Below the pieces are notes generated by a model that made no database searches, was not told the DNA's origin, and saw nothing but the letters and a program-made list of their open reading frames with translations. A stretch of DNA of 33,251 bases, from the NCBI GenBank assembly GCA_949494735.1, contig CATABD010000023.1, positions 1-33,251 on the forward strand. Direction: 5' to 3'. Positions within the stretch are counted from its first letter, which is position 1, and the number at the start of each line of letters is the position of its first letter. The position numbers and the translations under genes are program-made. This document shows, piece by piece, positions 8,669 to 14,486 of the stretch. This stretch comes from an uncultured Oscillospiraceae bacterium. Its GTDB lineage: Bacteria > Bacillota > Clostridia > Oscillospirales > Oscillospiraceae.

Positions 8669-8809
8669 GGCTCCTCAAAAAACGTAATCACGCCTCGCCT
8701 GTTCGCGACGCGCGGCTTCGCTCCGACTCGGGCTGGTCTCTGGGGCCTTGCGGCCCCATCGCTCGCCCTCGCTCCGTTCCATCCGCGCTGCTCACGACGG
8801 CTCGGACGC
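8669..8809. repeat. GC-rich repeat-like spacer between the ACT and UPF0210 genes
   Basis: No gene is present. Read on the coding (minus) strand, the spacer begins right after the ACT stop codon. It is made of degenerate GAGCG/GCGAGCGA-like words, with a hairpin GGGGCC-GCAA-GGCCCC at 8738-8755. GAGCCGTCGTGAGC followed one base later by GCGCGG recurs after the stop codon of the COG2426 gene (32226-32250). It looks like a dispersed 3'-tail repeat. Confidence 0.5.
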
Positions 8810-9079
8810 TCAAATGCGATGCATGGCGTCAAAGATATCCTCCCGCTGGACGCGGATATCCAGGCCCCGCTCCTTGCCTGCCCCGGCCAGATCCTCCCGC
8901 AGGCGGGCGAAGGGCACCGTGGCCTGGGAGGCGTCCACCAGCATAATCATGGTGAAATACTCCTGGAGGACGGTCTGGCTGATGTCCAGCACGTTGACGT
9001 TTTTCTCGCTGAGCAGGGCGCACACGGCGGCGATGATGCCCACCTGGTCCCTGCCGATGACGGTGACAATGGCTCTCAT
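8810..9079 (-). CDS. ACT domain protein (UPF0237)
   Basis: This 89-residue protein is one ACT domain, a small alpha-beta module that binds amino acids and similar ligands. The start MRAIVTVIGRDQVGIIAAV has the conserved D-x-x-G-I/V turn where ligands bind. NVNVLDISQTVLQEYFTMIMLVD follows in the normal order of strands. A strong AGGAGGG ribosome site precedes the ATG. The gene is upstream of UPF0210 in the same direction, the usual arrangement of this pair. The ligand and regulatory partner are not known. It starts 15 bases after the GNAT gene. Confidence 0.93.
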   Translation of the reverse strand: MRAIVTVIGRDQVGIIAAVCALLSEKNVNVLDISQTVLQEYFTMIMLVDASQATVPFARLREDLAGAGKERGLDIRVQREDIFDAMHRI

Positions 9080-9094
9080 GGGGATACCCTCCTG

Positions 9095-9580
9095 TTAAAA
9101 ATTCAATTCGTACAGCAGCATCACGGGCCTGCCGTTTTGCGCAATGGTTTTGACCACCTCAAACCCGGCGGCCAGGTAGATGTCCCGCACCACGGCCTCC
9201 TCCGCCCCGGTGTCCAGCCGCAGGCGGGCCGCCCCCCGGCGGACGCACTCCTCTTTGACGGCCTCCACCACCTGGGCGGTCATGCCCCGGTGGGCGAATT
9301 TGCGCCGGACGCACAGCTTATGGAGGTAGCCCGCCTGGAAGGGCGGCGCATCCGGCCACCACTCCCGGTCGCTCCACTGGAGGATGAAGGCGCAGGCGTC
9401 CTCCCCATCTACGGCGCCCACGTAGAAGTTTTCCGGCCCGGCCTCGTCCGTGAGCAGTTCCTCCGGGGTGAGCCATTCGTCCGGCCACACCCGCAGCCCC
9501 CGGCCCCGGCCCCAGGCGGCCACCTCCCGCATGAGGGCGGCGGCCCGTTCGGGGCAGTTTGGAATCAGCGCCAGCCCCAC
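9095..9580 (-). CDS. GNAT family N-acetyltransferase
   Basis: This 161-residue protein fits the GNAT fold, which transfers an acetyl group from acetyl-CoA to an amine. The acetyl-CoA-binding motif A is seen as LHKLCVRRKFAHRGMTAQVV (about 86-105). Motif B follows with RLRLDTGAEEAVVRDIYLAAGF, ending in the typical Y-x-x-x-G-F turn. The substrate cannot be told. The start is GTG 9580, 4 bases after the YfbR stop, with GGGGTAGGG overlapping that stop. Translational coupling is likely. Confidence 0.88.
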   Translation of the reverse strand: MGLALIPNCPERAAALMREVAAWGRGRGLRVWPDEWLTPEELLTDEAGPENFYVGAVDGEDACAFILQWSDREWWPDAPPFQAGYLHKLCVRRKFAHRGMTAQVVEAVKEECVRRGAARLRLDTGAEEAVVRDIYLAAGFEVVKTIAQNGRPVMLLYELNF

Positions 9581-9584
9581 GGCC

Positions 9585-10160
9585 CTACCCCAAATCGTCC
9601 AGGGTGAGGCGGAAGGTCTCGCCCATCCGCTCCATGAACCAGTCCGCCTCCTCCATGTTCATGGAGCGCAGGGAGGCCATGGTCTCGCCGGCGGCCCGGC
9701 CAAACTCGGTGTTGCCCGCCTTCAGCTCCTCCTGGCACTTGAGCCAGGCGGCCAGCTTGTCCGCCGCCTTCACATAGCGCCTGACGGTTTTGTCGCTCTC
9801 CCGGACCAGGGGCTCGTAGGCGGGGACCAGCTCGGGGGGGAGCATGGACAGCAGCTTGTCCTGGGCGGCCGCCTCCACCTGCCGGTAGGCGTTTTTCAGC
9901 GAGGGGTTGTTATATTTGATGGGGGTGGGCATGTCGCCGGTGATGATCTCCGGCGCGTCGTGGAACAGGGCGGCGGCGGCGATTCGGTCCGGATCCAGCT
10001 CCTTGTGGAACACATCCCGGCCCACCACCGCCAGGGCGTGGGCCAGCACCGCCACCTCGTAGGAGTGCTCCTCCACGTTCTCAACGCGGGTGTTGCGCAT
10101 CAGCGCCCAGCGGGCGATGTAGCGCATCCGGAAGATGTAGGCGAAAAAGCTGTGGTTCAT
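9585..10160 (-). CDS. yfbR: HD-domain nucleotidase, YfbR type
   Basis: YfbR enzymes are 5'-deoxynucleotidases that dephosphorylate dNMPs in the cytosol. The 191-residue length matches. The metal-binding HD-domain set is present: H32 in the EEHS segment, H67-D68 in FHDAPEIITGDMPTP, and D134 in AADKLAAWLKCQEE. The sequence opens with FFAYIFRMRYIARWALMRN, also typical. AAAGGTGG precedes the ATG. It heads the minus-strand unit that continues with GNAT, ACT, UPF0210 and the membrane protein. The exact substrate preference has not been shown for this branch. Confidence 0.9.
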   Translation of the reverse strand: MNHSFFAYIFRMRYIARWALMRNTRVENVEEHSYEVAVLAHALAVVGRDVFHKELDPDRIAAAALFHDAPEIITGDMPTPIKYNNPSLKNAYRQVEAAAQDKLLSMLPPELVPAYEPLVRESDKTVRRYVKAADKLAAWLKCQEELKAGNTEFGRAAGETMASLRSMNMEEADWFMERMGETFRLTLDDLG

Positions 10161-10190
10161 ATAAGGGCCACCTTTCTATGTCTGAGCGGT

Positions 10191-10219
10191 ATTTTACCAC
10201 GGCGGCGGGGAAATGTACA
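10191..10219 (-). promoter_or_regulatory. Possible promoter of the YfbR-GNAT-ACT-UPF0210 unit
   Basis: On the minus strand, TGTACA (10219-10214), a 17-base spacer and TAAAAT (10196-10191) resemble a sigma-A promoter. The -10 box lies about 30 bases before the YfbR start codon. The -35 box matches only 4 of 6 bases. Confidence 0.45.
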
Positions 10220-10230
10220 GACCAGGGCGC

Positions 10231-10270
10231 AAAAAAAGGCCCTCCCTGCCGGGCAGGGCGGGCCGCTTTT
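10231..10270 (-). terminator. Intrinsic terminator of cassette 1
   Basis: On the minus strand GGCCCGCCCTGCC and GGCAGGGAGGGCC pair with one mismatch and are followed by seven T. It starts just after the stop of the 107-residue membrane protein and closes the unit that begins at 11608. Confidence 0.85.
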
Positions 10271-10278
10271 TCAGATAG

Positions 10279-10602
10279 CTATTCCTGCTCCGGCGCCTCC
10301 TTGGGATTCATCCCCTTTGCCGCCGCTTTGAAAAACTCCAAAACGGAATAGTACAGCTCCGCGGCCAGGTAGGAGACGACCGCCCCCAGGCAGAAAACCG
10401 CCGTGCCAAACCCGGCCAGCTTTGTCATGTTCTGCTGCCGCATGGGTTGTGTGGGCCGGGCGTCCACAATGCGCTCCACCGGCACCAGGACCTCCTCCCA
10501 GCTCCACTTCGAGCCCAGGCGGTATGCGAGGGCCAGGGAGATGATGAGCCCCGCGGCCAGCAGAAGGGCCGCGCAGGTCTTTGAGCTGAGTTTACCGAAC
10601 AT
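10279..10602 (-). CDS. Small two-helix membrane protein, cassette 1
   Basis: I do not recognise a family. The 107-residue protein has a first hydrophobic segment at about 9-28, a loop of some 35 residues with WSWEEVLVPVERI and a basic/polar stretch, and a second segment at about 63-85. It ends in a charged tail (KGMNPKEAPEQE). AAGGAGG is placed well before the ATG. It is the third gene of cassette 1, 39 bases after the secreted protein and just before a terminator. In cassette 2 the equivalent position holds a large secreted repeat protein instead. It may be an exporter partner, an anchor or an immunity-like protein, but nothing in the sequence decides this. Confidence 0.7.
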   Translation of the reverse strand: MFGKLSSKTCAALLLAAGLIISLALAYRLGSKWSWEEVLVPVERIVDARPTQPMRQQNMTKLAGFGTAVFCLGAVVSYLAAELYYSVLEFFKAAAKGMNPKEAPEQE

Positions 10603-10641
10603 CAGGGGAACCTCCTTTTTGTTGTGTAGAACACATACTGT

Positions 10642-11112
10642 TTAGAACTCCAAGAACCCGACCACCCGCACGGTTTGAGAAGCGTTGTTGCGAATCGCCA
10701 TGGCATAGCTTCCGGCCTGGCTGATCCCGATTGCCTGATTGACGCTGCCCCCCTTCACATGGATGTAATAAAATTTTCCGCTGGAATCAATGAGACCAAA
10801 GTCCATGCTGGCGGATGACGGCGAATAGGCGCAGTTACAGGTGACGACGGCCTTGGCCTCAAAGTCAATCAGATGGGTGACATAGCCGATGGAACTTTTG
10901 GAAACGGATTGATCTATTTTATCAACCGCCTGGGGCATAGGACCTGTTTCGCGGTGCTGCGCTGCCGGCGGGGCCACCCAGTCCCACTCCAGTTCCTCCA
11001 GCTCTATGACGGCCTTGCCGGGGGCTGCCCCTTGGAAAAGGGGGATGGCCGCGGCCAGCGCCAGGGTACAGGCCGCCAGCATACACGCGAATCCTAACCG
11101 CTTCATTTTCAT
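10642..11112 (-). CDS. Small secreted protein, cassette 1 (paralogue of 13285-13743)
   Basis: This 156-residue protein starts with a signal peptide (MKMKRL, then a hydrophobic core to about residue 30). The mature N-terminus carries an acidic-aromatic motif, VIELEELEWDWV (35-47). The C-terminal 68 residues form a predicted beta-rich domain with YSPSSASMDFG, a Gly-Ser turn and NQAI, ending in SQTVRVVGF. They are identical at about 49 of 68 positions to the paralogue at 13285-13743. The domain resembles a small jelly-roll, such as a PPC domain, but this is inference. It lies 31 bases after a membrane-anchored XRE regulator whose external tail carries a similar acidic motif. No known family is recognised. 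Confidence 0.82.
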   Translation of the reverse strand: MKMKRLGFACMLAACTLALAAAIPLFQGAAPGKAVIELEELEWDWVAPPAAQHRETGPMPQAVDKIDQSVSKSSIGYVTHLIDFEAKAVVTCNCAYSPSSASMDFGLIDSSGKFYYIHVKGGSVNQAIGISQAGSYAMAIRNNASQTVRVVGFLEF

Positions 11113-11143
11113 GGGCGCGTTCCTTTCCTGAATGCGGGCTTTT

Positions 11144-11608
11144 CTAAGGCTTTACGCCTGTTATCCCGTCCGTCCAATCCTGTACTTCCGGCAGGACGAT
11201 ATCTTCCGTCTCCATATCATCCAGCCAGGTGATCCCGTCCTGCGGTTCCTCCGGCTCCTTTACGATTGCGGAGACGATGGTGATGACCGACGCGATGGCC
11301 GACAGCAGCAGGCAGGCGGCCAGCACGACGGTCAGCGCAACCCTGCCCCCCCGCCGCTCCGGCTGGGGCTCCGCCGCCGCTTCCAGCTCCACAGGCTTTT
11401 TCTTCAGCGCCAAATTGTCGTCCACCAGCTGCTCCACCGGCACGCCGAACAGCCTGCCCATGCAGACCAGGTTTTCCATGGACGGGACGGCGACCCCCCG
11501 CTCCCATTTGGAGACGGCCTGCCGGGACACATCCAGCGCCTCCGCCAGCTCCGCCTGGGTCATCTTGTGCTCCCGGCGCAGGGCGGCGAGCTTTTCCTCC
11601 AGCCTCAT
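11144..11608 (-). CDS. Membrane-anchored XRE regulator, cassette 1
   Basis: This 154-residue protein begins with an XRE-type helix-turn-helix (about 5-60; MTQAELAEALDVSRQAVSKW, residues 16-35). A charged linker follows, then one membrane segment at about 90-116, preceded by basic PERRGGR. A tail of 38 residues should lie outside the cell. The tail opens with KEPEEPQDG and contains ITWLDDMETEDIVLP (126-140). It may sense an external signal directly, with no kinase. ATG 11608 is chosen because the domain begins there and AAGGGAG is 10 bases upstream; an earlier in-frame ATG gives an unlikely N-terminal extension. A paralogue lies at 13768-14262. Confidence 0.88.
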   Translation of the reverse strand: MRLEEKLAALRREHKMTQAELAEALDVSRQAVSKWERGVAVPSMENLVCMGRLFGVPVEQLVDDNLALKKKPVELEAAAEPQPERRGGRVALTVVLAACLLLSAIASVITIVSAIVKEPEEPQDGITWLDDMETEDIVLPEVQDWTDGITGVKP

Positions 11609-11642
11609 TGTAGCGACACTCCCTTCCCAGGTAAACCGCTTC

Positions 11643-11665
11643 CGGGTTGCAAACGGGCAACCGGC
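11643..11665 (-). other. Leader hairpin before the cassette 1 regulator
   Basis: In the leader of about 95 bases on the minus strand, CCGGTTGC and GCAACCCGG pair around a short loop with one bulge. It lies between the promoter and the ribosome site. It may stabilise or regulate the mRNA. No known riboswitch is recognised. Confidence 0.35.
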
Positions 11666-11711
11666 GGTTTCTTTTGCGCGGTTCGGACGTTTTTCCCTCC
11701 GGGACAGCTTC

Positions 11712-11740
11712 ATTGTACCATACGCCCCGGAACCAGGCAA
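11712..11740 (-). promoter_or_regulatory. Promoter of cassette 1
   Basis: On the minus strand TTGCCT (11740-11735), a 17-base spacer and TACAAT (11717-11712) form a good sigma-A promoter. It is about 100 bases before the regulator start codon and directly after the terminator of cassette 2. The two cassettes are therefore separate transcription units. Confidence 0.7.
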
Positions 11741-11744
11741 GGGC

Positions 11745-11776
11745 GCAAAAAACCGCCCCCTGGGGGACGGCTTTTA
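11745..11776 (-). terminator. Intrinsic terminator of cassette 2
   Basis: On the minus strand AAAAGCCGTCCCC and GGGGCGGTTTTTT pair with a small bulge and a CAG loop, then a T run. It lies just after the stop codon of the secreted repeat protein. Confidence 0.75.
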
Positions 11777-11781
11777 CACGT

Positions 11782-13242
11782 TCAATTGAAAGCGGCAGGT
11801 CTGCCCACCTGCCGCTGGATTTCCTCTTCAGACAGGGAGTCGTTGTTGACGTCCACGCGGAAGCGGCCGATCACCACCCCGTTTTCATCGTACAGGGGGA
11901 TCAGGACATAGGCCGGCAGTGTTCTCAGGAATTCATTGTACAGACGTACCTCCTCCCTTGTGCGCTGCGGCATATGTGCGCCGGGGAAATCGCTCCTGCG
12001 AATATAGCCGTCCTCGCCCTGGGTGCCCCTGGCAGGGACGACCTCCATATAAAGAAAGTCCGGGGGTTCCGAACTGCCGGCCTCGCGCTTCCTCGCCTCG
12101 AGCTCATGGATCGTTTCCTGAATTTCGGCGGAAATTTCCTCATCCTTGCCGGGAATCTGGAGGCGGAAGCGGCCGATCACCTCTCCGTTCTCATCGTACA
12201 GGGGGATCAGGATATAGGGCGGCAGGGTGTCCAGAAACTCATCGTACCGGGCGGCGTCCTCCAGCGTTTGAATGTCCCACTGGGCAGAGGGATAGTCGCT
12301 CCTGCGAATATAGCCATTCTCGCCCTGGGTGCCCACGGCGGGGACAAGCTCGGTCTGGGGATAGTTCGGAAGGGGTGCGCTGCGTGCCCGGGCCGCCTCA
12401 AGCTCGTCAATGGTTTTTTGAATCTCGGGGGGGATTTCCTCGTCTTCGCTGGGAATCTGGACGTGGAAGCTGCCGATCACAGTTTCGTTCAGGTCATAGA
12501 GGGGGATGGCGCGGTATGTATCCTCGGTGGTCTTCAAGTATGCCGCATACGCCTCGGCATCGGCCAGACCGTTCATTTCAGGATAAAGCTCATTGGCCAG
12601 GACATAGCCCTCCCTGCCGTCAATGCCCACAGCGGCGATCAGTTCCGGGATTTCGCCTGCCAGATCGGACAGCAGTGCGGAGCCATAGGTCTTGCCGGAC
12701 GCGGTGACCGGGTAGCCGCCGTCAGCGGTGAGGGTGAGCGCCAGCTCGGCCAGGGTATCTTCCACGGGAACGCTTTGGGCCGCATACGCGCCAGCGGTGC
12801 ACACTGCGCTGGCAATCGGTGTGGAATAGAACTCGTTGACGCCTGTGTACCTGTTATACAGGGCTACCTGCCCGCGGACATATACCGTCCCGGGATCAAC
12901 AGGCGCGTCGGAAGTGGCCCTGCTATAAAAATAGATCCCGCCGACATTTTGCCCCATAGGCCTGCTGGCGTATATCCGAGTGTCGCTGTAAAGATCACAG
13001 GTAAGGCCCATATAACCATCCGGCAGGTTCTCATAGGATTTGTTCATCACCCAGGTAGACCCGCGGAAGGTGTTGGCGGAATCCTGGTAAAGGCACGCCC
13101 ACGTTTCATACGTGATGCCGCCGACAGAAGGAAGGGTTACATGCGGAGTCTCCACGGTGGCAATGACGGCAAAAGCCGGGGCGGTCAGAAACAGCGCAAG
13201 GATCAGGGCCAGGAACAGGGCGGAAAACCGCTTTGCTTTCAT
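11782..13242 (-). CDS. Secreted protein with three copies of an unknown domain, cassette 2
   Basis: This 486-residue protein has a clear signal peptide (MKAKRFSALFLALILALFLT, cleavage after AFA near 25). A unique first part (about 27-190) has Cys50, Cys82 and Cys148. Three repeats follow at about 199-284, 298-383 and 400-478. Each has E-[LV]-[IV]-x-A-x-G-x-x-G-x-x-G-Y, then a helical part, then IPLYD-x-N-x-x-VIG-x-F. The first two end with DEEI, EIQ-x-TI and ELEA. I do not recognise the family. ATG 13242 is chosen because AGGAG is 9 bases upstream and the signal peptide begins there. It is the third gene of cassette 2, 42 bases after the small secreted protein. An external or wall-facing role is inferred. 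Confidence 0.85.
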   Translation of the reverse strand: MKAKRFSALFLALILALFLTAPAFAVIATVETPHVTLPSVGGITYETWACLYQDSANTFRGSTWVMNKSYENLPDGYMGLTCDLYSDTRIYASRPMGQNVGGIYFYSRATSDAPVDPGTVYVRGQVALYNRYTGVNEFYSTPIASAVCTAGAYAAQSVPVEDTLAELALTLTADGGYPVTASGKTYGSALLSDLAGEIPELIAAVGIDGREGYVLANELYPEMNGLADAEAYAAYLKTTEDTYRAIPLYDLNETVIGSFHVQIPSEDEEIPPEIQKTIDELEAARARSAPLPNYPQTELVPAVGTQGENGYIRRSDYPSAQWDIQTLEDAARYDEFLDTLPPYILIPLYDENGEVIGRFRLQIPGKDEEISAEIQETIHELEARKREAGSSEPPDFLYMEVVPARGTQGEDGYIRRSDFPGAHMPQRTREEVRLYNEFLRTLPAYVLIPLYDENGVVIGRFRVDVNNDSLSEEEIQRQVGRPAAFN

Positions 13243-13284
13243 AGGACTAAACTCCTTTCTTTGTCTTGTGTGGGACATATACGG

Positions 13285-13743
13285 TCAATAGTCCACAAAC
13301 CCAACCACACGAACAGTTTGTGAAGAATTGTTCCTGATCGCCACCGCATAGCTTCCGTCTTGGCTGATTCTGATTGCCTGGTTGATACTGCCCTCCTTTA
13401 CATTGATATGGTAGAACCGGCCAGTGGAAGTTATAACGCCGAAGTCCATGCTTGCGGACGATGGCGAGTAGGAACAGTTGAAGGTGAGCGCGTCTCCGCT
13501 CTTCAGGGAGATTTGACTTATGGCTTTCGTGGAAAATGGATAGATATCGGTGTTGACCGATCCAGTAGTCAGCGGCGCTGTTCCATCGTATATCACAGTC
13601 GATGGGTCGAGCAAATCCCACTCCATATCCTCCATCCAAATGATGTCCCCGGCAGGGGCCTGAACCGCCCCAGCGGGCGTGAAAGACCCGCAAATCATAG
13701 TAGCGCAGACGAGCAGCATACAGATCAATCGCTTTATTTTCAT
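13285..13743 (-). CDS. Small secreted protein, cassette 2 (paralogue of 10642-11112)
   Basis: This 152-residue protein has a signal peptide (MKIKRLICMLLVCATMICGS, cleavage probably after AGA near 26). Its mature start carries IIWMEDMEWDLLDP (34-47). The C-terminal domain (about 85-152) shares YSPSSASMDFG, GSINQAI-like and SQTVRVVGF segments with the cassette 1 protein. Codon use is less GC-biased than in the housekeeping genes, which may indicate acquisition. The gene is 24 bases after the membrane-anchored regulator, with TAGGAGGAAAGG as ribosome site. The external tail of that regulator has a related acidic segment. Function is unknown; a signal or ligand for the regulator is one hypothesis. 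Confidence 0.82.
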   Translation of the reverse strand: MKIKRLICMLLVCATMICGSFTPAGAVQAPAGDIIWMEDMEWDLLDPSTVIYDGTAPLTTGSVNTDIYPFSTKAISQISLKSGDALTFNCSYSPSSASMDFGVITSTGRFYHINVKEGSINQAIRISQDGSYAVAIRNNSSQTVRVVGFVDY

Positions 13744-13767
13744 AAGTACCTTTCCTCCTAAACATTT

Positions 13768-14262
13768 TTAGGGCACAATAATTTCTATCGCATCGGGGTC
13801 AAAAACTACACGATCCAAGTCAATATCTTCGCATTCCAGATCATCCTGATCAATAATAGTAGGGCCGTCTTTTGGCGGCTCCGGCTCTTTCGACAGGGCA
13901 AAGCCGAGCGCCATGCCAAGCGATAACCCGGCGAACAGAATACACCCCGCCAGCGCGGCGGTCCCCGACCGCCAGGACAGCGCCGCCCGCCGGGGCGCCT
14001 CCCCCGCCTCCGGCGGGGCGGGTTCCGGCTCCGCGGCTTCCGCCCCAAGCTCCTCCCCGGGGGGCTCAGCCCCGTTCACCAGCTCGTCCAGGGGTATGCC
14101 GTACAGGCGGCTCAGCGCGATGAGTTTTTCTGCGGACGGGGCGGCCGTGCCCCGCTCCCACCCGGAAACCGCCTGCCGGGTGACGCCCAGACTTTGGGCC
14201 AGTTCGGTTTGGCTCAGCTCCCGCTCCCTGCGGAACCGGGTCAATTTCTCGTTCAACTCCAT
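13768..14262 (-). CDS. Membrane-anchored XRE regulator, cassette 2
   Basis: This 164-residue protein has an N-terminal XRE helix-turn-helix (about 5-60; LSQTELAQSLGVTRQAVSGW, residues 16-35). A Pro/Glu-rich linker with RRAALSWR follows, then one membrane segment at about 101-124 and an external tail of 40 residues. The tail begins KEPEPPKDG and holds TIIDQDDLECEDIDLD (135-150). This matches the tail of the cassette 1 regulator in the KEPExPxDG start and the DDxExEDI core, although the linkers differ. It is the first gene of its unit, followed by both secreted proteins. Autoregulation is plausible for XRE proteins but is not shown. Confidence 0.87.
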   Translation of the reverse strand: MELNEKLTRFRRERELSQTELAQSLGVTRQAVSGWERGTAAPSAEKLIALSRLYGIPLDELVNGAEPPGEELGAEAAEPEPAPPEAGEAPRRAALSWRSGTAALAGCILFAGLSLGMALGFALSKEPEPPKDGPTIIDQDDLECEDIDLDRVVFDPDAIEIIVP

Positions 14263-14281
14263 AACGCCCCTTCTTTCGTTT

Positions 14282-14311
14282 ATAGTAGCAGTTTCCAGTC
14301 TTTCCCGTCAA
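14282..14311 (-). promoter_or_regulatory. Promoter of cassette 2
   Basis: On the minus strand TTGACG (14311-14306), an 18-base spacer and TACTAT (14287-14282) form a good promoter. Its -10 box is about 20 bases from the start codon, so the mRNA leader is very short and holds little beyond the AAGGGG ribosome site. Confidence 0.65.
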
Positions 14312-14424
14312 CGACAGTATCGCTTGACACGGGGCAAGTCTTTCTTTCCGCCCCCGCCGTACGGTTCCTCCTTTATTTATATCATACATACCCTCATCGT
14401 GGCAAGCGCGGGGCCGGATGGCGG

Positions 14425-14454
14425 TTGCCATCTCCCCCGGGCTTGTGTTATAAT
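14425..14454 (+). promoter_or_regulatory. Promoter of mtaB
   Basis: TTGCCA (14425-14430), an 18-base spacer and a perfect TATAAT (14449-14454) precede the mtaB ribosome site TTAGGGGGGAA and the GTG start. It is divergent from the cassette 2 promoter. The spacer between them, about 110 bases, contains nothing else recognisable. Confidence 0.75.
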
Positions 14455-14486
14455 GGCGGGAAACAATTGGTTAGGGGGGAAATGCC

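Noticed and set aside
11647..13323. 558-codon plus frame across the repeat protein
   Set aside because: Antisense shadow. The minus-strand protein has a signal peptide, three repeats and a good ribosome site.
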